Of a DNA stretch of 64,000 nt, positions 38,279 to 47,441 are shown piece after piece. Origin of the DNA: Pseudochelatococcus contaminans (lineage in GTDB: Bacteria > Pseudomonadota > Alphaproteobacteria > Rhizobiales > Beijerinckiaceae); assembly GCF_014195635.1 (NCBI RefSeq), contig NZ_JACICC010000003.1:1-64000 (forward strand). The letters are read 5' to 3'. How positions within the stretch are numbered: the stretch's first letter is position 1; every line of letters starts with the position of its first letter. The notes beneath the pieces are model-generated. The model had not been told where the DNA came from and made no database searches. It was given only the letters and a program-made list of their open reading frames with translations. A program made the position numbers and the translations under genes.

Positions 38279-39472
38279 TCAGGCATCCACGCGTGGCCAT
38301 GGATCTTCGAAATGCTCTCCATGCTGCCATGCGACGATCTCGTCTTCCGTACAGAAACAGGTTTTTAAGGCATCGACAAAAGGATCGATTTCCTGCTCCT
38401 GTCCGATGATGACGAGCTGGCAGCGTCTGTCACCGAACACCGGCGACAGGCCGGCAAGACGCTCTGCGAGTCCGGTGCGCTCTTCCGGCGTCAGTTTCAG
38501 GCTCAGATCGCTCAGCGCCGCGATGCGCCAGTAGCTGACGACTTCAAGGTTGATCGATCCGGCGGCCTGATTCCACAGCAGGCATTGGTCATCCCGCGAG
38601 GGCAGCCAGAAGAAACCTTTCGAGCGATGAATGCCCGTGCCCAGAAAGCGGTTGTAGATGGTCCACAGCCGTTGCGGATGAAACGGTCGCGGATCGTTCA
38701 GCGTGCGTGACACGATGCGGTATGCAGCCGGATCGGCAGGGTCGTCTCCGTCATCAGCCTGCTGCGCGAATTCCTGACCGAGCCGCGCGACGCGATGGAA
38801 ATCATAAGGCGGCATGGCGAAGACATCGTCGAGCCGCAGCCCGCCCCAGCTCATGCCGGTTATGTCCGCGTAGGGATTGAGCGGGTGGATGGCTTGCGCG
38901 ATCTCCTGCAACGCGCCATCGGGGAGGCGATCCGTCTTGGTCAGCACAAGGCGGTTGGCGAACATGATCTGTCCCGCCAGAAGGTTTTCCACTCCCTGCT
39001 GATCTTGCGCCAGATTGCGCTGCAAGCCCTCGACGACACCCCGGCCTTTGTCGAAGTCCTGCAACAGCATCACGCTGTCGATCAGCGCGAGACAACCGTG
39101 CAGTTCCACCTCCGGCGTGTCGCGCAGGGCCTCGACAAGCGGCCAGGGGTGAGTACTGCCGGATGTCTCGACCAGAATATGGGTTGGCCCATCCTCCGCG
39201 ATCAGCCGCGCCAGCGCCTCGCGAAAACGCGGCAGAATATGGCGACTGGACAGGCTGCCGCTGTCGATTGATATGAAATTGTTGCGTTCGCCGCCAACGA
39301 GGTCGGTGTTGGCGATGACATCGGCGTCGATATCGATTTCGCCCATGTCGTTGGCGATGACGGCAAGGCGAATGTCGCTGCGCTTCCGCGCCTGATGCAG
39401 CAAGGCGTTCAGAAGGGTTGTCTTGCCCGATCCCAGAAAACCGTTGAGCACAGTCACATGCGTTTTTGCCAT
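38279..39472 (-). CDS. COG0523 (CobW-like) GTPase lacking the CxCC motif
   Basis: A 397-residue P-loop GTPase of the family that supplies metals to enzymes. Walker A is GFLGSGKT (residues 11-18). The Walker B/switch region includes VETSGSTHP and the base-specificity motif is TKTD. The C-terminal CobW domain is present (RPFHPQRLWTIYNRFLG, then HRSKGFFWLPS). Where most members have the metal-binding CxCC motif (usually NGCICC), this protein reads SGSLSS (residues 71-76), with serine at all three cysteine positions. Its start overlaps the deaminase stop by one base, so it is the third gene of the folE operon. Substrate metal is unknown, and the altered motif makes zinc chaperoning uncertain. Confidence 0.85.
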   Translation of the reverse strand: MAKTHVTVLNGFLGSGKTTLLNALLHQARKRSDIRLAVIANDMGEIDIDADVIANTDLVGGERNNFISIDSGSLSSRHILPRFREALARLIAEDGPTHILVETSGSTHPWPLVEALRDTPEVELHGCLALIDSVMLLQDFDKGRGVVEGLQRNLAQDQQGVENLLAGQIMFANRLVLTKTDRLPDGALQEIAQAIHPLNPYADITGMSWGGLRLDDVFAMPPYDFHRVARLGQEFAQQADDGDDPADPAAYRIVSRTLNDPRPFHPQRLWTIYNRFLGTGIHRSKGFFWLPSRDDQCLLWNQAAGSINLEVVSYWRIAALSDLSLKLTPEERTGLAERLAGLSPVFGDRRCQLVIIGQEQEIDPFVDALKTCFCTEDEIVAWQHGEHFEDPWPRVDA

Positions 39473-40218
39473 CAGGGCCTCATGATATATGCAGATGCTG
39501 GCAGCGACGGGTGCCTCTGGGCCTCGATCGCAGGCGCAAGCAGCAGTAGCAGCGGGTCGCCGCCGGGGATAAAGACGGTGGTGAGGCCACGCCGGCCAAG
39601 CTGATCAAGCAGGTCGTCGGCATTGCACGGATGGGGCAGTGTCTCGGCCGCTGGGTGGTGTCCGGATGCCCGCAGCACCAGCTTGATATGCCCGGCCTTG
39701 CTGATGAGCATGGCGTCGAAACCATCCGGGATGCTTTCGTGAGCATCGAAGGCGCTTCCGGTTGAGACGAGCGGTCTTCCGGTCGCTATGCGGTGGAAGA
39801 AACCGGCCATGATGACCTGCGCCTCCGCCGCTCCGGGGCCGACTGTCACCGTCACTCCGGCCTCCCGCAGTTTGCGAAATCCCCCGCCGTTCACGCGCGG
39901 GTCCGGGTCTTGCAGCGAGGCATGGACATGCGTCACTCCGGCTTCGATGATCGCATCGGCGCAAGGCGGGGTTTTGCCGTAGTGGCAGCACGGTTCGAGC
40001 GTCACATAGAGGGTGGAGCCGCGTGCCTGCGCGCCCGCTGCATCAAGTGCCACACGCTCGGCATGTGGGCGGCCGCCGATCTGCGTCTGCCCGCGCCCGA
40101 CGCACACGCCGTCCCGGACGATCACGCATCCCACCGCCGGGTTGGGCCAGACCCACCCTTGCATGTCCCGCGCCAGCCCGATGGCCTGCGCCATCCAGTG
40201 GCGGTGCTCATCCGGCAT
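39472..40218 (-). CDS. RibD-like deaminase with shortened reductase domain
   Basis: A 248-residue protein related to the riboflavin-specific deaminase/reductase. The zinc deaminase domain is intact: HAE (H52-E54) and EPCCHYGKTPPC (C77, C86 as zinc ligands). The C-terminal part from about residue 140 resembles only fragments of the reductase (FIPGGDPLLL near the end) and is about 100 residues shorter than in full RibD. The start is placed at ATG 40218, which overlaps the folE stop (TGATG); a longer frame upstream lies within folE. It may act on a pterin or pyrimidine in the pathway opened by FolE. A complete ribD is probably elsewhere in the genome. Confidence 0.72.
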   Translation of the reverse strand: MPDEHRHWMAQAIGLARDMQGWVWPNPAVGCVIVRDGVCVGRGQTQIGGRPHAERVALDAAGAQARGSTLYVTLEPCCHYGKTPPCADAIIEAGVTHVHASLQDPDPRVNGGGFRKLREAGVTVTVGPGAAEAQVIMAGFFHRIATGRPLVSTGSAFDAHESIPDGFDAMLISKAGHIKLVLRASGHHPAAETLPHPCNADDLLDQLGRRGLTTVFIPGGDPLLLLLAPAIEAQRHPSLPASAYIMRP

Positions 40219-40859
40219 CACGTAAAGGCCGTGCCCTGTGGCAGGGAAGACAGAAACTCCTGCCGCAGATTGACATCGTCCCGGAAAACGCCGGTCAGGC
40301 GGCGGGTCACCATGCTGACGCCGGGCTTTCTCACACCGCGCGTCGTCATACACATATGCGCGGCCTCAATCACCACCGCCACGCCGCGTGGCCGCAGCAC
40401 GCTCTGGATGGTATCCGCGATCTGCGAGGTCAGAGTTTCCTGAATTTGCAGGCGCTTTGCATAGGCCTCGACCACGCGGGCGATCTTGCTGATGCCGACC
40501 ACGCGACCGGCTGGAAGATAGGCGACATGCACCTTGCCGATGATCGGCACGACATGATGTTCGCAATGCGATTCCAGCCGCATGTTGCGAAGCACGATCA
40601 TGTCGTCGTAGTCGTTGGTTTCCTCAAAAGTGCGGGCAAGAAGTTCGGCGGGGTCAGTGTTGTAGCCGTCGAAAAATTCCTCATAGGCCTGCACCACCCG
40701 CGCGGGCGTGTCGATCAGCCCTTCCCTGTCCGGGTCGTCACCGGCCCATTCGATCAGCAGGCGAACCGCAGCTTCAACATCGGCACGGGCGGGGCGCTGC
40801 CGGATTGGCTTTTTCGCATCCAGACGCTCCTGCCCGCTGGCCACCTTGTTCATTGCCAA
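40218..40859 (-). CDS. folE: GTP cyclohydrolase I (FolE, zinc-dependent type IA)
   Basis: A 213-residue enzyme that converts GTP to 7,8-dihydroneopterin triphosphate, the first step to folate and to queuosine-type deazapurines. Family motifs are clear: the zinc site SHCEHH (C99, H102) and [10 protein letters not shown] (C170), plus GISKIARVV and a C-terminal TGVFRDD. It is the first gene of a three-gene operon in which each stop overlaps the next start. It is the zinc-dependent form, not the FolE2 form that usually accompanies COG0523 genes under zinc shortage. Confidence 0.95.
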   Translation of the reverse strand: MAMNKVASGQERLDAKKPIRQRPARADVEAAVRLLIEWAGDDPDREGLIDTPARVVQAYEEFFDGYNTDPAELLARTFEETNDYDDMIVLRNMRLESHCEHHVVPIIGKVHVAYLPAGRVVGISKIARVVEAYAKRLQIQETLTSQIADTIQSVLRPRGVAVVIEAAHMCMTTRGVRKPGVSMVTRRLTGVFRDDVNLRQEFLSSLPQGTAFT

Positions 40860-40948
40860 TAACTCCCTGCATTAATTGCGTAAAAAACGTATCGAGCGCC
40901 CACCGCTCCCGACACGCTTTTTGCCAAGCCTGCATGCCTGCTAAAAAT

Positions 40949-40968
40949 GTAATGTTATATAATTTCAT
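40949..40968. promoter_or_regulatory. Candidate Zur-type operator upstream of folE
   Basis: GTAATGTTATATAATTTCAT lies about 90 bases before the folE start. The left half (GTAATGTTATA) matches the alphaproteobacterial Zur half-site GAAATGTTATA with one change; the right half matches poorly apart from CAT. The link with a COG0523 gene supports the idea, but this is only a candidate. Confidence 0.35.
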
Positions 40969-41036
40969 AAAATGCACAGACAAAGCAAGCGGGATATGAA
41001 CCGCTTCGCTTTTGTCAGGTTCTTTGCAGTTGATTA

Positions 41037-41507
41037 TTAGCTGCGAGGGGGGAGGGTGCCATAAAGGCTGTCGGCGCGGGTGGCGAAGGCGTCCGAAAAC
41101 TTCTTGAACGCTTTGTCGAAGACCGCGCCCATCAGCATGCCGAGTGTGCGGCTCTTGAACTCATATGAAATGTAGAAGTCGACGATGCAACTGTTCGCGT
41201 CGCTTCCAGTACGGAAGGCCCAGCGATTTTCCAGAAAACGGAACGGCCCGTCGACATACTCCACCAAAATCCGCAACCTTGGCCGATCCAGCGTAACGCG
41301 GGTGGTGAAGTTCTCGCGGATGGCCTTGTAGCCGATGCCCATATCGGCCACGAGTATCATCACCCCTCCATCGCCGTTGATGCGTTGGCGCACCGTCAGG
41401 CTTTCGCACAGGGGCACAAAGGCCGGATATTGCTCGACATCCGCCACCAGATCGAACATGGCAACGGGGGAGTGCGGAACCTTCCTCTCATTCCGAAACG
41501 ATGGCAT
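41037..41507 (-). CDS. COQ10/RatA-like START-domain ubiquinone-binding protein
   Basis: A 156-residue SRPBCC-fold protein. It starts [20 protein letters not shown], with the family's VADVEQYPAFVPLCESL and a C-terminal helix LMGAVFDKAFKKFSDAF. COQ10-type proteins bind coenzyme Q and help it reach respiratory complexes. The ATG overlaps the stop of lipA by one base, a pairing common in alphaproteobacteria, so the two should be translated together. Confidence 0.88.
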   Translation of the reverse strand: MPSFRNERKVPHSPVAMFDLVADVEQYPAFVPLCESLTVRQRINGDGGVMILVADMGIGYKAIRENFTTRVTLDRPRLRILVEYVDGPFRFLENRWAFRTGSDANSCIVDFYISYEFKSRTLGMLMGAVFDKAFKKFSDAFATRADSLYGTLPPRS

Positions 41508-42532
41508 CAGCCGCCAACCTGCGCTGCTCGTGCAGCCTTGAGGCGGGCAAAATCCTCACCGGCATGATGAGACGAGCGTGTCAGCGGGCTCGACGACACC
41601 ATCAGGAAGCCCTTGGCATAGGCCGTGGTTTCGAAAGCCTTGAACTCATCCGGCGTCACAAAGCGGATCACTGGATGATGCTTGCGCGTGGGCTGAAGAT
41701 ACTGGCCGATCGTTATGAAATCGACCTCCGCCGAGCGCAGATCGTCCATGAGCTGCAACACCTCGTTGCGCTCCTCGCCAAGCCCGACCATGATGCCGGA
41801 CTTGGTGAAGATGGAGGGGTCGATCTCCTTGACCCGTTGGAGCAGGCGGATCGAGTGGAAGTAGCGCGCGCCGGGCCGCACCTTGAGATACTTGGACGGC
41901 ACGGTTTCAAGATTGTGGTTGAACACGTCCGGCCGCGCAGCGACCACGACCTCAAGCGCTCCCGGCTTGCGCAGGAAGTCCGGCGTCAGAATTTCGATGG
42001 TGGTTGCCGGCGAGCGTCGGCGTATAGCGTGGATGACGTCGGCAAAATGCTGCGCACCACCGTCGGCGAGGTCATCCCGGTCTACGGACGTGATAACGAC
42101 GTGCGTCAGTCCCAGCTTTTCGACCGCCTTGGCAACGCTCTCCGGTTCCTCGCGGTCAAGCGGCAGGGGCATGCCGGTTTTCACGTTGCAGAAAGCACAG
42201 GCGCGTGTGCACGTGTCGCCCATGATCATGAAGGTGGCGTGCTTCTTTTCCCAGCACTCGCCGATATTCGGGCAACCGGCTTCCTCGCATACGGTGACGA
42301 GCTTGTTCTCGCGCACGATGCGGTTGGTCTCGTTCCACTTGGGCGAGCCGGGAGCCTTGACGCGAATCCAGTCCGGCTTGCGCGCAATCGGCTGATCGGG
42401 CCTATGCGCCTTTTCGGGATGGCGGGCTTTTTCGGCTATCCTGGCGTCAGCCGTTTTCGCGTCGCGAGGCGCGGCGTCGGTATTCAGTTTGCGGCGCGGG
42501 TCACGATTCAGAATATCGAGAACGACCGCCAT
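41507..42532 (-). CDS. lipA: Lipoyl synthase LipA
   Basis: A 341-residue radical-SAM enzyme that inserts two sulfurs into octanoyl groups on lipoyl domains. The auxiliary cluster motif [12 protein letters not shown] and the SAM cluster motif CTRACAFC are intact, and the C-terminal [12 protein letters not shown] has the RSSxxA-type ending. It serves the lipoyl domains on PdhB and PdhC encoded upstream. About 60 N-terminal residues with [14 protein letters not shown] precede the core, as in related alphaproteobacteria. Confidence 0.96.
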   Translation of the reverse strand: MAVVLDILNRDPRRKLNTDAAPRDAKTADARIAEKARHPEKAHRPDQPIARKPDWIRVKAPGSPKWNETNRIVRENKLVTVCEEAGCPNIGECWEKKHATFMIMGDTCTRACAFCNVKTGMPLPLDREEPESVAKAVEKLGLTHVVITSVDRDDLADGGAQHFADVIHAIRRRSPATTIEILTPDFLRKPGALEVVVAARPDVFNHNLETVPSKYLKVRPGARYFHSIRLLQRVKEIDPSIFTKSGIMVGLGEERNEVLQLMDDLRSAEVDFITIGQYLQPTRKHHPVIRFVTPDEFKAFETTAYAKGFLMVSSSPLTRSSHHAGEDFARLKAARAAQVGG

Positions 42533-42565
42533 GCCGACGCCTCCACAGTTTCAAGATGCGCAAAA

Positions 42566-42590
42566 GCGGCGCGGATTTGCCCCGCGCCGC
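42566..42590 (-). terminator. Rho-independent terminator after glsB
   Basis: On the minus strand GCGGCGCGG and CCGCGCCGC (42590-42582 and 42574-42566) form a 9-bp perfect stem followed by TTTTGCG. It would end transcription from the lpd/glsB side before lipA. A second inverted repeat, TTTGCAATC/GATTGCAAA, lies at 42601-42636. Confidence 0.75.
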
Positions 42591-42712
42591 ATTTCAAGGT
42601 TTTGCAATCTCGCCACAAAACGGCGCCGATTGCAAATGCTCTGAATCACCATGATCTAGACAATGACCAAGGCGGTTGCAAGAGCAAGCGCTGGCTGCGT
42701 CAGATCACACGG

Positions 42713-42964
42713 TTATGCGCGTCGAAGCACGCGCACGATGAACAACAGGACGATGGCGCCAATTGTCGACACCACGAGGCTGGGAATGAACCCCGAACCC
42801 TGCCAAAGGCCGAAAACACCCAACACGATCGGGCCGATGAAAGCGCCGATCAAACCGATCACGAGGCTCGACACAAGTCCGCCCTCGCGACCCATCAAAC
42901 TCTGCGCGATCCAGCCAGCCAGCAGACCGACGATGATTGCGCCAATAATACCCACGCCTGCCAT
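42713..42964 (-). CDS. GlsB/YeaQ/YmgE family small membrane protein
   Basis: An 83-residue membrane protein with three helices and glycine-rich turns: GIIGAIIVGLLAGWIAQSLM, a GLVSSLVIGLIGAFIGPIVL stretch and a C-terminal LVVSTIGAIVLLFIVRVL. ATG 42964 has GGGAG 6 bases upstream, whereas ATG 42970 would directly touch it. The family is called transglycosylase-associated and is linked to stress, but its function is not settled. It sits between lpd and lipA. Confidence 0.85.
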   Translation of the reverse strand: MAGVGIIGAIIVGLLAGWIAQSLMGREGGLVSSLVIGLIGAFIGPIVLGVFGLWQGSGFIPSLVVSTIGAIVLLFIVRVLRRA

Positions 42965-43071
42965 ATTCATCTCCCACGGTTTGACTACAAGGTGACTGAT
43001 AAACGCCAAGCTTGGCGATACGTTCCACCATGCGTCTTCTTAATACCCGGGAACCATGACGTCCTGACTGG

Positions 43072-43106
43072 ACCGTGTTCCGGTTTCGGTGAAACAGGAA
43101 CACGGT
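43072..43106. terminator. Inverted repeat after lpd
   Basis: ACCGTGTTC (43072-43080) pairs with GAACACGGT (43098-43106), with a nested GTTTC/GAAAC pair. It lies just after the lpd stop on the minus strand, before glsB. The clearest T-run is on the plus strand (TTTTGG), so its efficiency for lpd is uncertain. Confidence 0.5.
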
Positions 43107-43131
43107 TTTGGCAGATCAAACGCAGGCTGCT

Positions 43132-44544
43132 TTAGATGTGGATCGCGCGCCCGTAAGCATCGAGCACGCTCTCGTGGATCGTCTCTGAAAGCGTCGGGTG
43201 CGGGAAGACGGCGTCGATGAGTTCCTGCTCCGTCGTTTCCAGATTCAGCGCGATGACGAAGCCCTGAATAAGCTCCGTTACTTCCGCGCCGATCAGATGC
43301 GCACCGAGCAGGCGGCCCGTCGATTTTTCGAAAATCGTCTTGACGAGACCTTCCGGTTCGCCGAGCGCAATCGCCTTGCCGTTGCCGACGAACGGGAAGC
43401 GGCCAACGCGAATGTCGTAACCGGCTTCCTTGGCCTTCGCCTCCGTCAGCCCGACCGATGCGATCTGCGGATGGCAATAGGTGCAGCCCGGAATGCGCGT
43501 CTTTTCAAGTGCATGAACGGGCAGGCCCTTGATGGCTTCCACCGTCAGCGTGCCCTCATGCTCGGCCTTGTGGGCAAGCATGGGCGGGCCGGCGACGTCA
43601 CCGATGGCGTAGATGCCGGGCACGTTGGTGCGGCCCAGACCATCGGTGACGATGGTGCCGCGATCCGTCTTCACGCCAAGCTTTTCAAGGCCGAGATTCT
43701 CAATGTTGCCGACAACGCCCACCGCCGAAATCACGCGATCCACGGTGATCGTCTGTGGGCCCTTCGGCGTCTCCAGCGTGGCGGTGACGCTGTCCGCGCC
43801 CTTGTCCAGCTTCGTTACCTTGGTGCCGGTCAGCACCTTGATGCCCTGCTTTTCAAAGCGCTTGCGGGCGAGATCGGCGATCTCCGCATCTTCCGCCGGC
43901 AGGATCTGCGGCAACACCTCGACCACGGTCACTTCCGCGCCCATGGTGCGGTAGAAGGAAGCAAACTCGATGCCGATTGCTCCCGAGCCGACAACCAGCA
44001 GGGACTTCGGAATCGCCGGTGGCACCATGGCCTCGAAATAGGTCCAGACCAGTTTCTTGTCCGGCTCAAGACCCGGCAGCACGCGCGGACGCGCGCCGGT
44101 GGCAATGATGATGTGCTTGGCCTTGTACGTGCCGCCGCCCAGCGCGCCTTTCGGCGCATCCGGCGTGGCCGAGATGGTGATCGAACCGGGCGCGTCGATG
44201 GTCGCCTCGCCCCAGATCACATCGACCTTGTTCTTCTTCAGCAGGAAGCCGACGCCCGTGTTGAGCTGCTTCGACACACCGCGCGAACGCTCGACAACGG
44301 CCTTAGCGTCGAAACGCACGTTGTCCGCCGAAAGACCATAGTCCTTGGCATGCTGGAAGTAGTGATAAATTTCGGCGGAGCGCAGCAGAGCCTTGGTGGG
44401 AATGCAACCCCAGTTCAGGCAGATGCCGCCGAGGTGCGACCGCTCGATGATCGCGGTCTTGAACCCGAGCTGGGCGGCGCGAATGGCGGTGACGTACCCG
44501 CCGGGGCCGGAGCCGATAACGATAATGTCGTAGGAATTGGCCAT
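43132..44544 (-). CDS. lpd: Dihydrolipoyl dehydrogenase (E3)
   Basis: A 470-residue FAD enzyme that reoxidises dihydrolipoamide for pyruvate dehydrogenase. The FAD motif GSGPGGYVTAIRAAQLG, the redox disulfide region GGICLNWGCIPTKALL, the NAD-binding GSGAIGIEFA and the dimer-interface HPTLSETIHE are all present. It lies 60 bases after pdhC in the same direction, with a small GCGGCCGG/CCGGCCGC hairpin in the gap, and completes the pdh cluster. Confidence 0.96.
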   Translation of the reverse strand: MANSYDIIVIGSGPGGYVTAIRAAQLGFKTAIIERSHLGGICLNWGCIPTKALLRSAEIYHYFQHAKDYGLSADNVRFDAKAVVERSRGVSKQLNTGVGFLLKKNKVDVIWGEATIDAPGSITISATPDAPKGALGGGTYKAKHIIIATGARPRVLPGLEPDKKLVWTYFEAMVPPAIPKSLLVVGSGAIGIEFASFYRTMGAEVTVVEVLPQILPAEDAEIADLARKRFEKQGIKVLTGTKVTKLDKGADSVTATLETPKGPQTITVDRVISAVGVVGNIENLGLEKLGVKTDRGTIVTDGLGRTNVPGIYAIGDVAGPPMLAHKAEHEGTLTVEAIKGLPVHALEKTRIPGCTYCHPQIASVGLTEAKAKEAGYDIRVGRFPFVGNGKAIALGEPEGLVKTIFEKSTGRLLGAHLIGAEVTELIQGFVIALNLETTEQELIDAVFPHPTLSETIHESVLDAYGRAIHI

Positions 44545-44572
44545 GACAGCCTCATGCTATCCGGAGAAGACG

Positions 44573-44592
44573 GCGGCCGGCGGACCGGCCGC
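44573..44592 (-). promoter_or_regulatory. Intercistronic hairpin between pdhC and lpd
   Basis: GCGGCCGG (44573-44580) pairs with CCGGCCGC (44585-44592) around a 4-base loop. There is no T-run, so it probably acts as an mRNA stabiliser or partial attenuator that sets the ratio of E2 to E3. Confidence 0.4.
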
Positions 44593-44604
44593 GTTGACAC
44601 GGAA

Positions 44605-45966
44605 TCAGACCAGCAGGCCGAGCGGGTTCTCGATCAGCGGTTTAAAGGCGGCGAGCAGTTCCGCGCCCAGTGCGCCATCGACCGCGCGATGATCGGTGGA
44701 CAACGTCACCGTCATCACCGTCGCGACTGCTGGCGCGCCATCCTTCACCACGACGCGCTTCTCGCCCGCGCCGACCGCCAGAATGGTGGCGTGCGGCGGG
44801 TTGATGATCGCCGAGAAGTTCTTGATGCCGAACATGCCGAGGTTCGATACCGCCGTGGAGCCGCCCTGATACTCGTCCGGGCGCAGCTTGCGGGCGCGGG
44901 CCCGCGCAGCGAAGTCCTTCATCTCGTTGGAGATGGTGGAGATGCTCTTGATATCGGCATTGCGCACCACCGGCGTAATCAGTCCGCCGGGGATGGCAAC
45001 CGCCACGCCCACGTCCACGGCCTTGTGGCGCAGGATGGCAGCATCCGTCCAGCTCACGTTGGCGTCCGGCACCTGCCGCAGCGACAACGCCAGTGCCTTG
45101 ATGACGAAGTCGTTCACCGACACCTTGTAGACCGGCTTGCCGTCCTTGTCCTTCGGCGCGGCGGCGTTGATCTGCTCGCGCAGCGCCAGCAGGGCGTCGA
45201 GCTCCGTATCCACCGACAGGTAGAAGTGTGGAACCGTCTGCTTGGATTCGAGCAACCGGCGCGCGATGGTCTTGCGCATGTTGTCGTTCGGCAGCTCTTC
45301 GTAGCTGTCGGGAGCGAAAAGCTTCTTCACCGCCTCGTCGCCAGCACCGGCAGCCGGGGCGGGCTTGGGAGCCGTGGCAGGAGCAGGTGCTGCCGCTGCA
45401 GGAGCAGCGGCCTGCTGCGCCACGCCACCCTTTGCCGCCGACTGAACGTCGCGCTCGATGATGCGGCCATGCGGGCCGGTGCCCTTGATGGCGGCAATGT
45501 CGATGCCCGCTTCCTTCGCCAACCGGCGTGCCAGCGGCGAAGCAAAAATGCGCTCGCCATGCGAGGCGGCAGCCGCTGCCGGAGCAGCAGACTGGGCCGT
45601 CGGGGCCGGGGCGGCTTCAGCGGCTGCCGTCTGGGCAGGGGGCGCTTCCGCAGCCGGAGCAGAAGCCGCGGCAGTGGCGGGGGCCGCGCCGGCTCCAGCC
45701 GCAGCGACGGCCGCCACGTCCTCGCCCTCTTCGGCGATCACCGCGATGACCTCGTTCACCGGAACATCGGCAGTGCCTTCCGGGACGATGATCTTCGCCA
45801 GCACACCCTCATCGACCGCTTCGACCTCCATGGTGGCCTTGTCGGTCTCGATCTCGGCGATGATGTCGCCGGACTTGATGGTGTCGCCTTCCTGCTTGAG
45901 CCACTTGGCCAGATTGCCCTTTTCCATCGTGGGGGACAGGGCAGGCATCAGAATCTTGACGGACAT
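44605..45966 (-). CDS. pdhC: Pyruvate dehydrogenase E2, dihydrolipoamide acetyltransferase
   Basis: A 453-residue core enzyme of the complex. One lipoyl domain (residues 1-80, [16 protein letters not shown] with the lipoylated lysine), an Ala/Pro-rich linker, a subunit-binding domain (ASPLARRLAKEAGIDIAAIK) and the catalytic domain ending DHRAVDGALGAELLAAFKPL. It transfers acetyl groups to coenzyme A. It lies 11 bases after pdhB. Its lipoyl domain is nearly identical in DNA to that of pdhB over about 78 bases. Confidence 0.95.
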   Translation of the reverse strand: MSVKILMPALSPTMEKGNLAKWLKQEGDTIKSGDIIAEIETDKATMEVEAVDEGVLAKIIVPEGTADVPVNEVIAVIAEEGEDVAAVAAAGAGAAPATAAASAPAAEAPPAQTAAAEAAPAPTAQSAAPAAAAASHGERIFASPLARRLAKEAGIDIAAIKGTGPHGRIIERDVQSAAKGGVAQQAAAPAAAAPAPATAPKPAPAAGAGDEAVKKLFAPDSYEELPNDNMRKTIARRLLESKQTVPHFYLSVDTELDALLALREQINAAAPKDKDGKPVYKVSVNDFVIKALALSLRQVPDANVSWTDAAILRHKAVDVGVAVAIPGGLITPVVRNADIKSISTISNEMKDFAARARARKLRPDEYQGGSTAVSNLGMFGIKNFSAIINPPHATILAVGAGEKRVVVKDGAPAVATVMTVTLSTDHRAVDGALGAELLAAFKPLIENPLGLLV

Positions 45967-45977
45967 GAAACCCTCCC

Positions 45978-47369
45978 TCAGCGATAGGTGACAGCCTTGA
46001 CCGCCGCGATAACGTCATCGGCGGTAGGCAGGGCGAGCTTTTCGAGATTTGCGGCGTAAGGCATCGGCACATCCTTGCCGAACACGCGCAGAACCGGCGC
46101 ATCCAACCAGTCGAAGGCCAGTTCCTGAACACGCGCGGCGATTTCCGAGCCGACGCCGGACTGTCCCCAGCCCTGTTCCACGGTTACCACGCGGCCGGTC
46201 TTCTTGGCCGATGCGATCACGGTGTCGGTGTCGAGCGGGCGCAGGGTGCGCATGTCGATGATCTCGGCGTCGATGCCCTCTTCGGCAAGCTTTTCGGCTG
46301 CTTCAAGAGCATAGATCATGCCATAGGACCACGCGACGATGGTGACATCCTTGCCGGGGCGGGCGATGCGCGCCTTGCCGATGGGCAACACGAAATCGTC
46401 GAGCTTCGGCACCGGGAACGAGTGACCGTAAAGGATTTCGTTCTCAAGGAAGATGACCGGGTTCGGATCGCGGATCGCTGCCTTCAGCAGGCCCTTGGCA
46501 TCCGCCGCCGTATAGGGGGCGATGACCTTGAGGCCGGGCACGTGGCTGTACCACGAGGAATAATCCTGGCTGTGCTGCGCGCCAACACGCGCCGCCGGGC
46601 CGTTGGGGCCGCGGAACACGATGGGGCAGCCAAGCTGACCACCGGACATATAAAGCGTCTTGGCGGCGGAGTTGATGATCTGGTCAATCGCCTGCATGGC
46701 GAAGTTGAAGGTCATGAACTCGACGATAGGACGCAGGCCGGTGAAAGCCGCGCCGACCGCGATGCCGGTGAAGCCATGCTCGGTGATCGGCGTGTCGATG
46801 ACGCGACGGTCGCCGAATTCCTGCAGCAAGCCCTGGGTGATCTTGTAGGCGCCCTGATACTCGGCAACTTCCTCGCCCATGACGAAGACGTTGTCGTCCT
46901 GACGCATTTCCTCTGCCATCGCATCGCGGAGGGCTTCGCGAACCGTCTGGTTGACGAATTCCGTGCCGGGCGGCACTTCCGGATCGGGCTCGGCTGCCGG
47001 CTCCGGCGCGCGCGGTGCGGCTGGGACAGACGCCGCGGCAGCAGGGGCAGGAGCCTCGGCGGCAGGCGCAGGCGCAGGCGTTGCCGCCGGTGCGGAGGAC
47101 GCCGACGTAATGGCCGACGCATCCTCGCCTTCTCCGGCGATGACGGCGATCGGCGTGTTCACGGCGACTTCCTCGGTGCCTTCGGGGACGAGGATCTTTG
47201 CCAGCACACCTTCATCAACCGCTTCGACCTCCATAGTGGCCTTGTCGGTTTCGATCTCGGCGATGATGTCGCCGGACTTGATGGTGTCGCCTTCTTTCTT
47301 AAGCCATTTAGATAGTTTGCCGCTCTCCATGGTCGGAGACAGCGCGGGCATGAGAATATCGGTCGGCAT
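45978..47369 (-). CDS. pdhB: Pyruvate dehydrogenase E1 beta with N-terminal lipoyl domain
   Basis: A 463-residue protein. The first 80 residues form a lipoyl domain ([16 protein letters not shown]), then an Ala/Pro linker to about residue 135, then the E1-beta core ([38 protein letters not shown]). The lipoyl fusion on E1-beta is characteristic of alphaproteobacteria. It forms E1 with PdhA, which is encoded just upstream. Confidence 0.95.
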   Translation of the reverse strand: MPTDILMPALSPTMESGKLSKWLKKEGDTIKSGDIIAEIETDKATMEVEAVDEGVLAKILVPEGTEEVAVNTPIAVIAGEGEDASAITSASSAPAATPAPAPAAEAPAPAAAASVPAAPRAPEPAAEPDPEVPPGTEFVNQTVREALRDAMAEEMRQDDNVFVMGEEVAEYQGAYKITQGLLQEFGDRRVIDTPITEHGFTGIAVGAAFTGLRPIVEFMTFNFAMQAIDQIINSAAKTLYMSGGQLGCPIVFRGPNGPAARVGAQHSQDYSSWYSHVPGLKVIAPYTAADAKGLLKAAIRDPNPVIFLENEILYGHSFPVPKLDDFVLPIGKARIARPGKDVTIVAWSYGMIYALEAAEKLAEEGIDAEIIDMRTLRPLDTDTVIASAKKTGRVVTVEQGWGQSGVGSEIAARVQELAFDWLDAPVLRVFGKDVPMPYAANLEKLALPTADDVIAAVKAVTYR

Positions 47370-47441
47370 GTCGAATGTTCCAAAAAATCTGGAAAGGGCC
47401 CGGCGATGTTTGCCGGCGCATCGATTCGTTCTGCTGGCTGA

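Noticed and set aside
43198-45987. A 929-codon plus-strand open frame opposite lpd and pdhC.
   Set aside because: It covers two well-defined minus-strand genes and the gap between them, and has no recognisable protein content.
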